A DNA stretch of 64,000 nucleotides. Source: CAWIJJ01 sp963836425 (GTDB taxonomy: Bacteria; Acidobacteriota; Terriglobia; Bryobacterales; Bryobacteraceae). The stretch lies in assembly GCA_963836425.1 (NCBI GenBank), contig CAWIJJ010000006.1:806001-870000 (forward strand), read 5' to 3'. Below are positions 43,518 to 52,342 of the stretch, in pieces (position 1 is the first letter of the stretch; each line of letters opens with the position of its first letter). A model generated the notes under the pieces. That model ran no database searches. It saw only the letters and a program-made list of their open reading frames with translations, and was not told where the DNA came from. A program made the position numbers and the translations under genes.

Positions 43518-43545
43518 GAGCCCTTCGTTTCTCTTCAGGGGTTCC

Positions 43546-44397
43546 ATGGTCCGCTCAACGGTTTTCTTCCTTTGCCTCGCCGCTTCCTGCCTCCACGCTC
43601 AAACACCATCCGTGCCCGTGAGGCAACACGGTGTCGCCGCGCGCGCTGGTGTTCGCTTCGGACAAGGGTTCACTACCCTGGTGCGCGATCACGCGCTGCT
43701 GTGGAGCAGTCCCGTGCGTTCGCCGCGCCATACGCCGAAGTGGGTGATCCCCGCTGTGGCAGCAACGGCGGCTGCCCTGCTCGTGGACCGCAGGCTGGCC
43801 ACCCGCCTCCCCAACTCGGCCGACCAGATCCGCTATTCAAAGGATATTTCGGTTGCCGGGACCTACTATTCACTCGGTGCCGCGGCGGGCGGCATTTTTG
43901 CTGCGGGCGCGATCACACGGAACCACCGGGCTCTTGAAACCGGCCTGCTCGCGGCAAGTGCGGTGGCGCACACCGAGTCGATTTCGCAGATGCTCAAATA
44001 CGCCTTCGGCCGTGAACGGCCCGATTTCGACGGTACCACGCGCGGCAGATTCTGGCGCGGCGAACAGTCGTTTCCCTCCGGTCATGCCATGGGCACCTGG
44101 GCGGTGGCCGCCGTAATCTCTCGCGAATACCGCGACCAGCCGTGGCTGCACTACGGCGTCTACGCATTTCCCGCGCTCATCAGCGCCGCACGGATTGGCG
44201 CGCAGCGGCATTTTCTTTCGGACGTGGTTGCCGGCGGCGCCATCGGATACCTGATCGGCGGGTGGCTCTATGACCGCCACCACCACGCCGGCCCTGACCC
44301 GGCCCCCGAGACGTCAAAGCCCGCAATGGTCCTGCCCAACGTCAGCTATAATCCCAAAGCTCACGGCTGGGCTTTTGGGATCGTCGCTTCCCGCTGA
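43546..44397 (+). CDS. PAP2-family membrane phosphatase
   Basis: A 283-residue protein with a signal-like N-terminus (STVFFLCLAASCLHAQ) and several hydrophobic helices. The three PAP2 signature motifs are complete: KYAFGRERPDF (motif 1), FPSGHAMGTWA (motif 2, catalytic His) and ARIGAQRHFLSDVVAG (motif 3, nucleophile His and Asp). It is expected to dephosphorylate lipid phosphates such as undecaprenyl pyrophosphate or phosphatidate on the periplasmic side. The start at 43546 has a CAGGGG element before it; 43516 is the alternative. Confidence 0.9.
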   Translation: MVRSTVFFLCLAASCLHAQTPSVPVRQHGVAARAGVRFGQGFTTLVRDHALLWSSPVRSPRHTPKWVIPAVAATAAALLVDRRLATRLPNSADQIRYSKDISVAGTYYSLGAAAGGIFAAGAITRNHRALETGLLAASAVAHTESISQMLKYAFGRERPDFDGTTRGRFWRGEQSFPSGHAMGTWAVAAVISREYRDQPWLHYGVYAFPALISAARIGAQRHFLSDVVAGGAIGYLIGGWLYDRHHHAGPDPAPETSKPAMVLPNVSYNPKAHGWAFGIVASR

Positions 44398-44451
44398 GCG
44401 TAAGGAACGTCGCCTTGGCAGGCCACCTGCTTCCTTCCTGGGCAGGGTCTT

Positions 44452-45681
44452 ATGCACCAATGCGCCATTGTTGCTGCACTCGTGCCGCTCGCTTTCGTCT
44501 TCGTCGCACCGGCAGCCGCGCAGTCCGCCGGAGGCGCCGCGGAAACTACAGCCGCGGAAATTGAACGGCTGCGCCTCGAAAAGCAACAGCGCCTGACCCC
44601 ACCAACGCTACCCTGGCTGCACCGTGCCATCCTCTACGTCCGCGAAAACAAAATTCCAGAAAAAATCACTTACGGATACAAAGGATTCCGGCCGCGCTTC
44701 GGAACCCTCGGGCCGGGTTCCGGATTCGGCCTCGGCGTGGAGTACTTCCGCCCAAATCTTGCCAATGACCGCTTCACCGTCCGTTCCTCGGTGAGCGGCT
44801 CGTTGCAACAGTTCTTCATGGTGGACGGCGAATTGGAAGCCCGCCGGATCGGCGGCGGCGGATTTGTGAATCTGCTCGCCTTCCATCGCTTCTCTCCGTC
44901 TATCGATTTCTATGGCGAAGGGCCGCACAGCTCCGTGTACGCGCGCACTGCCTACTCGCTCGAAGAAAACAGCGCACGGCTCACCGCCGGTTGGGACCTG
45001 ACGCCGAGATTCCGCGCGGGTATCGTGGGCCGGTACCTCACTTCCAGCGTCGGGCCCAGAGTTAATTCGAATCGCCGTCCCATCTCCACGATTTTCGGCC
45101 CCGAGGCGGTGCCGGGATTCGCCTCCCAGACGCCCTACACCGAAACTGGAGCGTTCCTCGAGCTTTCGACCGATACCAGCCTGGGGGCTCCGCCCGGAGG
45201 AACTCGCGGCGCCCTCCGCTGGTCGCAGTATTTCTCGCAAGGAAGTGCCACGCCTTCGTTCAGCCGGGGAGAGGGGTTCTTCGAACGCACTCAGATGCTG
45301 CTCAACCAGCAGCGAGCCCTCGTCTTTCGCGCTACCGCCGTCCTCACGGATCCCAGGCACGGCGACGTGCCGTTCTTCCTCCAGCCGCAGCTCGGTGGAC
45401 CCGATGACCTGCGCGGCTTTGCGGGGCGCCGCTTTTACGACAACAACATGGCTGTTGCCACCTTGGAGTATCAGTGGCAGGTATTCAGCGGAGTCTTCTT
45501 GGCCGGTTTTGCCGATGCCGGCAAGGTCTTTCCGCGATGGGATCGCTGGAGTGCCGCGGGAATTGAAAAGAGCTACGGCGGCGGCGTTCGCTTCGGCTCC
45601 GGAGGAGTAGCCACAGGCCGGGTGGATCTGGCCTTCAGCCGGGAAGGAACCCAACTTTGGATCGTCTTCGCAAGTTTTTGA
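44452..45681 (+). CDS. BamA/TamA-type outer-membrane barrel (surface antigen D15 domain)
   Basis: A 409-residue protein: signal peptide (IVAALVPLAFVFVAPAAAQ), a short helical stretch, and a 16-strand-like barrel region. C-terminal hallmarks of the Omp85 barrel are visible: FLQPQLGGPDDLRGFAGRRFYDNN (with the RGF motif of loop 6), FADAGKVFPRW and GGGVRFGSGG, ending in VFASF with terminal Phe. It has no POTRA domains, so it is a barrel-only member (patatin-/TamA-like). It overlaps the next gene by 25 nt. Confidence 0.85.
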   Translation: MHQCAIVAALVPLAFVFVAPAAAQSAGGAAETTAAEIERLRLEKQQRLTPPTLPWLHRAILYVRENKIPEKITYGYKGFRPRFGTLGPGSGFGLGVEYFRPNLANDRFTVRSSVSGSLQQFFMVDGELEARRIGGGGFVNLLAFHRFSPSIDFYGEGPHSSVYARTAYSLEENSARLTAGWDLTPRFRAGIVGRYLTSSVGPRVNSNRRPISTIFGPEAVPGFASQTPYTETGAFLELSTDTSLGAPPGGTRGALRWSQYFSQGSATPSFSRGEGFFERTQMLLNQQRALVFRATAVLTDPRHGDVPFFLQPQLGGPDDLRGFAGRRFYDNNMAVATLEYQWQVFSGVFLAGFADAGKVFPRWDRWSAAGIEKSYGGGVRFGSGGVATGRVDLAFSREGTQLWIVFASF

Positions 45682-47249
45682 CAGCCGGCCTCGCCACAGC
45701 ATTTTGCATCGCGGCCGCTCCGGATCATCTGCTCCGCTTTCGGGCCGACGACCCCTTGTGGCGCGAGCCGCCGCCGCTCAACGTCGGCAAGCTCAAGAAG
45801 CAGAAGATCGACGACGCCTACGATCAACTCGAAAAGACGTTCTTCCTGCCCGCCAAGCCCGGACCGGAAGGTCCGCCGCCTTCGCTCGCGGTCAATTCCG
45901 TGGGCGGAGTGCCCGATAGCGCCTGGTATACCAACCGGCACGGACGCCGGCGCATGTCGATTGAAGCGCTGGTGCGCGGACCCGGTAACGACCGCGCTCC
46001 CGCGCCCGGCCCCTGGACCATCACCGGCGCCAAAAACGAGGGCGTGACCCCCGGATTCGCCATCCGCGATTCCGCCGGACGCACCTACCTGCTCAAATTC
46101 GACACGCCGCGCTTCCCCAACTCGACTACCGCCGCCGACGTTATCGGGTCGAAGATCTTCTGGGCGCTTGGCTATTTCACGCCCGAGAACTATATCGTCA
46201 GCTTTCCGCCCGACCGCCTCAAAGTGTCCCCCGATGCCAAGGTTACCGATATCACCGGCGTAGCGCGGGCGATGACGGCGCACGACGTAGACAAGTTGCT
46301 GGGCCAGGTGGCCCGACGCTCCGACGGTCAATATCGAGCGCTCGCCAGCCTGTTTGTGGAAGGGGAACTCCTCGGTCCCTGGCTCTATAGCGGAACGCGT
46401 TCCGACGATCCGAATGACATCTATCCGCACCAGCAGCGTCGCGATCTCCGCGGTTTGCACGTTTTCGCGGCGTGGCTCAATCACTACGACGCCACCGCCC
46501 TGAACACGCTGGACACGGTGGTGCAGGAAGATGGGAAGCGGTTCGTGCGGCACTACCTGATTGATTTCGGATCGAGCTTGGGATCGAGCGCCCTCGGCGC
46601 GCGCGATCCTCGGAACGGTTTCGTCTATCAGTATGATTTCGGGTTCGCCTGGAAAGAGGCCTTGAGCCTCGGTTTCTATGCGCCGAAATGGCAACGCACC
46701 GGCTACCCCGACTTGCCGGAGGTCGGCCGCTTCGAAAGCGAGGCGTTCGACCCCGAGTCCTGGAGGCCGATTTACCCGAATCCGGCGTTCGTGAACCGGC
46801 GCCCCGAAGATTGTTACTGGGCGGCCAAACAGGTGATGACGTTCACCAACGAAGAGCTTCGCCGCCTGGTGGAAACGGGGCAATATGACGATCCCGAATC
46901 CGTCGATCACATTACCAGCGTGCTGATCCGGCGACGCGACAAGATAGGCCGAACCTATTTCAATGAGGTACTCCCGCTCGACCATTTCGAGGTGCGGAAT
47001 GGCCGGCTGGAGTTCCAAGATCTCGCGGCGAAATACGGCTTTCGGGAGCCCTCGGAGTACGCAATCGATTGGTTCCAGGGGTCCCTCAACGAACCCTATG
47101 ACGGGGCGATTGCCGCCGCCCGCATTCGCCGCGCCGGCGCGCCGGAAGACGCGCCATCCGTCACTGTGTACCTGCGTGCCGCGGGGCGGAAATGGGAGCT
47201 TGTAGGCCGTTTGGGCATCAACCCCCAGCATACACCCTATTCTAGATAG
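45657..47249 (+). CDS. Secreted protein with protein/lipid-kinase-like motifs
   Basis: A 530-residue protein starting at TTG 45657 (AAGGAA upstream) with a signal peptide (LTAGLATAFCIAAAP). I do not recognise a named family. Motifs resembling a kinase fold appear in order: YLLKFDTPRFPNS (Lys, candidate ATP-binding), a glycine-containing VIGSKIFWALGY, AWLNHYDATALNTLD (pattern H-x-D-x4-N as in catalytic loops) and YLIDFGSSLGSSALG (DFG-like metal site). Similar motif order occurs in HipA, PI3/4-kinase-like and FAM20-like enzymes. It overlaps the Omp85 barrel gene, suggesting a joint role at the envelope. Kinase activity is inference. Confidence 0.7.
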   Translation: MDRLRKFLTAGLATAFCIAAAPDHLLRFRADDPLWREPPPLNVGKLKKQKIDDAYDQLEKTFFLPAKPGPEGPPPSLAVNSVGGVPDSAWYTNRHGRRRMSIEALVRGPGNDRAPAPGPWTITGAKNEGVTPGFAIRDSAGRTYLLKFDTPRFPNSTTAADVIGSKIFWALGYFTPENYIVSFPPDRLKVSPDAKVTDITGVARAMTAHDVDKLLGQVARRSDGQYRALASLFVEGELLGPWLYSGTRSDDPNDIYPHQQRRDLRGLHVFAAWLNHYDATALNTLDTVVQEDGKRFVRHYLIDFGSSLGSSALGARDPRNGFVYQYDFGFAWKEALSLGFYAPKWQRTGYPDLPEVGRFESEAFDPESWRPIYPNPAFVNRRPEDCYWAAKQVMTFTNEELRRLVETGQYDDPESVDHITSVLIRRRDKIGRTYFNEVLPLDHFEVRNGRLEFQDLAAKYGFREPSEYAIDWFQGSLNEPYDGAIAAARIRRAGAPEDAPSVTVYLRAAGRKWELVGRLGINPQHTPYSR

Positions 47250-47285
47250 ACATTGCCTAGATTGCTGTGGTAAGCTAGCCGGAAA

Positions 47286-48188
47286 GTGCCTCGACTCAGT
47301 TACCTCAAAACTCTGGAAGCCGAGAGTATCCACATCATTCGCGAGGTGGCCAGCGAGTTTCAAAAGCCGGTGATGCTGTACTCCATTGGCAAAGACTCCT
47401 CGGTCATGCTACGGCTGGCTCAGAAGGCGTTCCACCCGGCCCCTATCCCGTTCCCGCTGCTGCATATCGATACAACCTACAAGTTCAAGGAAATGATCGA
47501 GTTCCGGGACTCTTACACGCGTGAAGTGGGGGCCCGGCTGATCGTGCATACGAACCGCGCCGCCATCGACGCCGGGGCCAATCCGTTCGTCCTCGGCACC
47601 GCCCGCTGCTGCGGCCTCCTGAAGACTCAGGCCCTGCTCGATGCACTGCGCGAAGGCGGCTACGATGCGGCGTTCGGCGGCGCGCGCCGGGATGAAGAGA
47701 AGTCCCGCGCCAAGGAGCGGATCTATTCCTTCCGGGACCGGCGCGGCCAGTGGGATCCGAAGAACCAGCGCCCGGAATTGTGGAACCTGTACAACGGCCG
47801 GGTCGAACCGGGGGAAAGCATCCGCGTCTTCCCGCTTTCGAACTGGACCGAGCTGGACGTCTGGGAATACATTCATGCCGAAAGCATTCCCGTCGTGCCG
47901 CTCTATTTCGCCCGCGAGCGGTGGATGCTCGAGAGGGGCGAATCGCTGATTCCGGTGGAACAGGAATTCGTGCCGCGGCTGAGCGGGGAAAAGCCGAAGC
48001 TGATTCGCTGCCGCATGCGGTCGCTGGGCTGCTCGCCATGCACCGGCGCCATCCGCTCGGACGCGGATACCATACCCGCCATTATTTCCGAGCTGGTCTC
48101 GTTCCGCCGCTCGGAGCGCGAAAACCGCGTCATCGATCACGACCAGGACGGCTCCATGGAAATCAAAAAGCGCGAGGGGTATTTCTAA
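47286..48188 (+). CDS. cysD: Sulfate adenylyltransferase small subunit
   Basis: A 300-residue PP-loop ATP pyrophosphatase making APS from sulfate and ATP together with CysN. Diagnostic segments: LEAESIHIIREVASEF, the PP-loop YSIGKDSSVMLRLA, FPLLHIDTTYKFKEMIEFRD, FGGARRDEEKSRAKERIYSFRD and LFPLSNWTELDVW-type FPLSNWTELDVWEYI, plus CRMRSLGCSPCTGAI. GTG 47286 is the family-consistent start. cysN begins directly after its stop. Confidence 0.97.
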   Translation: MPRLSYLKTLEAESIHIIREVASEFQKPVMLYSIGKDSSVMLRLAQKAFHPAPIPFPLLHIDTTYKFKEMIEFRDSYTREVGARLIVHTNRAAIDAGANPFVLGTARCCGLLKTQALLDALREGGYDAAFGGARRDEEKSRAKERIYSFRDRRGQWDPKNQRPELWNLYNGRVEPGESIRVFPLSNWTELDVWEYIHAESIPVVPLYFARERWMLERGESLIPVEQEFVPRLSGEKPKLIRCRMRSLGCSPCTGAIRSDADTIPAIISELVSFRRSERENRVIDHDQDGSMEIKKREGYF

Positions 48189-49808
48189 ATGGCGGCTCTT
48201 CCGGAAACCCGGCCGGACTTCGCCATCGAGCAGTTTCTGGCGGAGGAACGGAACAAGGATCTGCTCCGGTTCACCACGGCGGGCAGCGTGGACGACGGTA
48301 AATCGACGCTCATCGGACGCCTGCTCTTCGATTCCGCCAACGTCTACGAAGACCAGATCCGCTCGGTCGAAAAGGCCTCAGTCAATCGCTCCGCCGGGCC
48401 GATCGACTTTTCCCTGCTGACCGATGGATTGCGCGCCGAGCGGGAGCAGGGCATCACCATCGACGTAGCCTACCGCTATTTCGCCACCGCCAGGCGGAAG
48501 TTCATCATCGCCGATACCCCCGGGCACGAGCAGTACACCCGCAACATGGCGACCGGAGCCTCGACGGCGGACCTCGCCATCATCCTGATCGACGCGCGCA
48601 AGGGCGTGCTCCCGCAGTCGCGCCGGCACGCCTACATCGCCCGCCTGCTGGGTATCCGTAGGCTGGCAGTGGCGGTCAACAAGATGGACCTGGTCGATTA
48701 CGACGAACAGGTGTTCCGTGCCATCCGGGCCGATTTTCTCGCCTGGCAGAAGGCGCCCGAGGATTGCTACTTCGTCCCCATCAGCGCGCTGGCGGGCGAT
48801 AACGTGGTGACGCGCAGCCGCAACATGCCGTGGTTCGACGGTCCCAGCCTGCTCGAGCATCTCGAGACGGTGCAGCCCGCCGACCGTCGCGCCGAGTCGC
48901 CCTTTCGCTTTGCCGTGCAGCGCGTGATCCGGCCGAACCAGGATTTCCGCGGCTATGCCGGGCAGGTGGCGTCCGGCATTTTGCGGACGGGTGATGAAGT
49001 CCTGGCGCTGCCCTCGGGCCGCCGCACCCGGATTCGGGCCATTACCACCTACGACGGCGAGCTCGAAGAAGCGTACGCGCCTATGTCCGTGACGCTGTCG
49101 CTCGAACACGAGCTCGACCTGAGCCGCGGCGACATGCTGGCTTCGCCCGAGGAACTTCCCGGTGTTTCGGCCCACATCGAAGCCAACCTGGTGTGGTTCA
49201 ACGAGCAGCCGCTCGATGCTTCCCGCCGTTACCTGTTGAAGCACACTACGCAGCTGGTTTCGGCGCGCGTCCGCGATCTCCGCCACCGGGTGGATATCCG
49301 GACGCTGGAGCCGGAACCGGCCGAGACCCTGGCGTTGAACGAGATCGGCGTGGTGGAACTCGAAACCGGCAAGCCGCTGTTTTTCGATCCGTACCACGCC
49401 AACCGCGCCACCGGGAGCCTGGTTCTGATCGATGCCGAAACCAACGCTACGGTGGCGGCGGGGATGATTGTAGGGGCTTCGGCGGCGCACGTACACCGGC
49501 ACAGCGGCCCGGTTGCTCCGGAAGAGCGGGTGGCCCGTTTCGGTCACGGCGCCGCCGTGATTCCGGTGCCGCGCGCCTCGCTGGCCGAACTGCTGGAACG
49601 GCGCCTGTTCGACCGCGGTTACGGCGTAATCTGGCTGCGCAAGGCGACCGTCGACGGGCTTCGCGCCGTGCAGGCGGCCGGGTTGATCGCCATCGTTGCC
49701 GGCGAGGGCGCGCCGGGGCTGCCCGAGAACGATTCGCGGGCCGTCGATGAAATCCTGGCGCGGCTGTTCGATGCGGCGCAGAGCTGGGAACTGGGGGGCG
49801 GGATATGA
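48189..49808 (+). CDS. cysN: Sulfate adenylyltransferase GTPase subunit with a degenerate APS-kinase-like tail
   Basis: A 539-residue GTPase subunit. G motifs: TAGSVDDGKSTLIG (G1, residues 31-43), ADTPGHEQYTRNM (G3) and AVNKMDLVDY (G4), followed by EF-Tu-like beta-barrel domains 2 and 3. Beyond about residue 435 there is a further 100-residue segment: EERVARFGHGAAVIPV, ELLERRLFDRGYGVIWL, AAGLIAIVAGEGA and DEILARLF. This aligns by eye with the APS-kinase domain of CysNC fusions but lacks the P-loop (GLSGSGKST position reads VPRASL). The kinase activity is thus lost. Its stop overlaps cysH by 4 nt. Confidence 0.95.
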   Translation: MAALPETRPDFAIEQFLAEERNKDLLRFTTAGSVDDGKSTLIGRLLFDSANVYEDQIRSVEKASVNRSAGPIDFSLLTDGLRAEREQGITIDVAYRYFATARRKFIIADTPGHEQYTRNMATGASTADLAIILIDARKGVLPQSRRHAYIARLLGIRRLAVAVNKMDLVDYDEQVFRAIRADFLAWQKAPEDCYFVPISALAGDNVVTRSRNMPWFDGPSLLEHLETVQPADRRAESPFRFAVQRVIRPNQDFRGYAGQVASGILRTGDEVLALPSGRRTRIRAITTYDGELEEAYAPMSVTLSLEHELDLSRGDMLASPEELPGVSAHIEANLVWFNEQPLDASRRYLLKHTTQLVSARVRDLRHRVDIRTLEPEPAETLALNEIGVVELETGKPLFFDPYHANRATGSLVLIDAETNATVAAGMIVGASAAHVHRHSGPVAPEERVARFGHGAAVIPVPRASLAELLERRLFDRGYGVIWLRKATVDGLRAVQAAGLIAIVAGEGAPGLPENDSRAVDEILARLFDAAQSWELGGGI

Positions 49809-50485
49809 TGATCGTCGAAAAAGTAGCGGAAGCGCAGCGGGTAATCGTCGAGGCACTCGACCGGGACGACACAGCCTGCGTCACTTCCAGTTTTCAGGCC
49901 GAATGTGTGGCGCTGGTTCACCTGGTCACCGGCTTCGTTCCCGATATGCCGGTTCTGTTCCTCGAAACCGGCTACCACTTTGCCGAAACCTATGCCTATC
50001 GGGACCGGATGGCGGAGCGGATGGGCCTGAACCTGGTTAACCTGGAGCCGCGCATCAGCGTAGCGGAACAGGAGCAGCAGTTCGGCATTCTGCACCAGAC
50101 CGCACCGGACCGCTGCTGCAAGATGCGCAAGGTAGAGCCCCTGTTCGCGGGACTCGCCGGGTTCGGTATCTGGTTCACGGGTCTCCGCCGCGATCAATCG
50201 ACTACCCGCGCCAACCTTAAGGAAATAGACGACTTTCCTCTGCCGGGCGGTAAGAGCATCCTCAAGGTGAGTCCGCTTGCCTCCTGGACTACCGCCGAGG
50301 TCTGGGCTTACCTCAAGCGCTATGACCTGCCTGTCCTTCCCCTCTACGACCGCGGCTACACCAGCATCGGCTGCCAGCCTTGCACCGCCCTTCCCTACGA
50401 CCCCGACAATCCGCGCTCCGGCCGCTGGAACGGCCAGAAGGTCGAATGCGGCATCCACCTCAAAAAGGGCTCGGAGGCAGTTTAG
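49805..50485 (+). CDS. cysH: Adenylyl-sulfate (APS) reductase, iron-sulfur type
   Basis: A 226-residue reductase: TSSFQAECVALVHLV (PP-loop-like), PVLFLETGYHFAETYAYRDRM, RCCKMRKVEPL and GCQPCT, i.e. CC...CxxC, the [4Fe-4S] ligands of APS reductases; PAPS reductases lack them. ECGIHL at the C-terminus holds the catalytic Cys. It reduces APS to sulfite with thioredoxin. GFRYTTR-like FTGLRRDQSTTRANL binds substrate. Overlap of the start with the cysN stop (ATGA) shows operon coupling. Confidence 0.95.
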   Translation: MMIVEKVAEAQRVIVEALDRDDTACVTSSFQAECVALVHLVTGFVPDMPVLFLETGYHFAETYAYRDRMAERMGLNLVNLEPRISVAEQEQQFGILHQTAPDRCCKMRKVEPLFAGLAGFGIWFTGLRRDQSTTRANLKEIDDFPLPGGKSILKVSPLASWTTAEVWAYLKRYDLPVLPLYDRGYTSIGCQPCTALPYDPDNPRSGRWNGQKVECGIHLKKGSEAV

Positions 50486-50500
50486 TCCATTCGCGCAAAA

Positions 50501-50526
50501 AGGGCGCACCCACGCGGATGCGCCCT
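50501..50526 (-). terminator. Hairpin between convergent cysH and the Fe-S carrier gene
   Basis: agggcgca (50501-50508) and tgcgccct (50519-50526) form an 8-bp stem with a 10-nt loop. On the minus strand it is followed by TTTT, so it fits an intrinsic terminator for the 50558-50881 gene, and may also stop the cys operon. Confidence 0.6.
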
Positions 50527-50557
50527 CCAACAAACCGAATGATAACGCCCGCCCGGC

Positions 50558-50881
50558 TTAGACCTGGAACGAGCTGCCGCAGCCGCAGGTCGATTTGACC
50601 TGTGGATTGTTAAACTTGAAACCCGCACCCTCGAGCGTTTCGACGTAATCGACTTCCGCGCCATCCAGGTATAGCAGGCTGGCCTGATCGATGTAAACTT
50701 TGAGCCCGCTGTATTCGTACGTCTTGTCCAGCATGTTGGGCTGATTTTCGAATGCCATCGAGTAGCTGAAGCCCGAGCATCCTCCGCCCACGACCGCGAT
50801 CCGCAGTCCTGCCGGAGAGGGTTCCTGGCTCGACATGATCTCTTTTACCTTACCCACGGCTTTTTCCGTCAATTGCACCAT
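50558..50881 (-). CDS. A-type iron-sulfur carrier, IscA/ErpA/HesB family
   Basis: A 107-residue protein that carries Fe-S clusters to targets. The three ligand cysteines are present: GGGCSGFSY and the C-terminal STCGCGSSF. LTEKAVGKVKEIMSSQ at the start and YIDQASLLYLDGAEVDYVETLEGAGFKFNNP match the family. The ORF opens at GTG 50893, but AGGAG touches that codon; ATG 50881 is 11 nt past it and starts the conserved region. It lies next to the Fe-S-dependent APS reductase, convergent to it. Confidence 0.9.
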   Translation of the reverse strand: MVQLTEKAVGKVKEIMSSQEPSPAGLRIAVVGGGCSGFSYSMAFENQPNMLDKTYEYSGLKVYIDQASLLYLDGAEVDYVETLEGAGFKFNNPQVKSTCGCGSSFQV

Positions 50882-51093
50882 TTCGTTTATCACTCCTGAG
50901 ACTCGAGCTGTTTTCGGCCCTCATTATACCAGTCGTGCCGGCGATTGGCGGACCAACCCGATTGTCTCTTTAACACTTTGATGCCACAGCCCGCCCGTAG
51001 GTCGCGCCGAAATGACGCCCGTGCTATCTTTCATTCAGTAAGACCCGAACTCCACTGAAACCCGATATCGGGCGGGCGCGTCGGAATCGGTGT

Positions 51094-51759
51094 ATGGGAA
51101 CACTGAGTGGCGCTCTCACACTCCCGGGCTTCGGTAGCAAGGTTGCGGCGAAATCTAGAGTGGACTACGAGAATACCGCGGAAGGTTCCCTGGTACGCCG
51201 CGCTCAAGCGGGCGACGAGACCGCATTCCGTGAGATCGTGGAGCGGTACCAATCCAAAGTTTTCTCCATCATCCACGGCATCGTCCGGCAGCGGAACGAT
51301 GTGGAAGATATTGCACAACAAGTATTTGCGAAAGTTTACCTCTCCATCCGGAACTTCGATTTCCGCAGCTCACTGATTACCTGGATCTACAAAATCACGG
51401 TCAACGAGTGCTTCGATTATTTGCGCAAGCGGAAAGTCCGGAAACTGGTTTATGAGAGCGACCTCAGCGAAGACGAGGTTCGCCGTGTGGAAAATACCGA
51501 ACCCAACGTGGACCGGCAGGTTCCGGCGGATACTTCGCTGGCAAGCCGCGACTACGTGGTCAAACTCCTCTCCCGCGTTTCCGAAGAAGAACGGATGCTG
51601 CTGATGCTGAAAGAGGTGGAGGGGTTCAGCGTGGAAGAGTTGGCCGAGAAAACCGGCATGAACGAAAACACCATCAAGGTGAAACTCTTCCGCGCCCGGC
51701 AGAAACTGGTCAAGGCCGCGCAGCGCCTCGACCGCGCTCCCGGTCTGGTGGCCGGTTGA
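51094..51759 (+). CDS. ECF RNA polymerase sigma factor (RpoE-like)
   Basis: A 221-residue sigma factor. Region 2: EGSLVRRAQAGDETAFREIVERYQSK ... DVEDIAQQVFAKVYLSIRNFDFRSSLITWIYKIT; region 4: SEEERMLLMLKEVEGFSVEELAEKTGMNENTIKVKLFRAR. The first 22 residues are not conserved, so GTG 51160 is a possible alternative start. The anti-sigma gene follows after 115 nt. The gap before it (50882-51093) likely contains divergent promoters. Confidence 0.93.
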   Translation: MGTLSGALTLPGFGSKVAAKSRVDYENTAEGSLVRRAQAGDETAFREIVERYQSKVFSIIHGIVRQRNDVEDIAQQVFAKVYLSIRNFDFRSSLITWIYKITVNECFDYLRKRKVRKLVYESDLSEDEVRRVENTEPNVDRQVPADTSLASRDYVVKLLSRVSEEERMLLMLKEVEGFSVEELAEKTGMNENTIKVKLFRARQKLVKAAQRLDRAPGLVAG

Positions 51760-51874
51760 GCGCAGGCGGCTTTAAGAAACTGGTGTTCCCGGAACCGGGC
51801 GGTCCGACAGGCAACAAGACCCGGGATGGGATGGTTTTAGGCGTGGTACTTTACACTTGTAAGGGAAGAACGAT

Positions 51875-52342
51875 ATGCATGCGGTAGTGATCGATCGCCT
51901 CGAAGAGTATCTGGCCGGGGTTTTGGATCCGGCCGCTCGGCGGGATATCGAAACCCACCTGAGCTCTTGTGGCATGTGCCGCGAGGAAGTACGCGGCATG
52001 CAGGAAATCGGTGCCCTTTTCGGCTCTCTGCGAACCGAAGAAGTTCCGGAGCCCTCTCCGGCTTTCTATCAGCTGGTGATGCAGCAGGTGGACCGGCAGG
52101 CCGCCGTTGAAGCCCCTGCTGGCTTTGGACTGTTTTCCTTCGATCTGCTGTTCGCCCGCCGCCTGGTGTTTGCTTCTCTTCTTACCCTGGCGGTAATCGG
52201 CGGATACTTCGTCTCTCACGAATCAGGCAGGCGGCCGTTAATCTCGCCTGAAGCGGTGATGGCGCAGCAGGATCAGCCGGCGTTTGACTCCGGTTCCGCC
52301 CAGGCCAACATGCTGGTGACGCTGACCGCCTATGAGCACTAA
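51875..52342 (+). CDS. Anti-sigma factor, zinc-finger type with membrane helix
   Basis: A 155-residue protein. The N-terminal anti-sigma zinc finger has the pattern HLSSCGMCREEV (His-x3-Cys-x2-Cys), then RTEEVPEPSPAFYQLVMQQV and a transmembrane helix (LVFASLLTLAVIGGYFV). A short periplasmic tail follows. It should sequester the upstream ECF sigma. A GTAAGGGAAG ribosome binding site is present before the ATG. The next gene overlaps its end by 11 nt. Confidence 0.88.
   Translation: MHAVVIDRLEEYLAGVLDPAARRDIETHLSSCGMCREEVRGMQEIGALFGSLRTEEVPEPSPAFYQLVMQQVDRQAAVEAPAGFGLFSFDLLFARRLVFASLLTLAVIGGYFVSHESGRRPLISPEAVMAQQDQPAFDSGSAQANMLVTLTAYEH

Noticed and set aside
45573..47363. 596-codon minus-strand open frame
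   Set aside because: Antisense to the kinase-like gene at 45657-47249, no signal, no family motifs.
48378..49856. 492-codon minus-strand open frame
   Set aside because: Antisense to cysN, which has all GTPase motifs.
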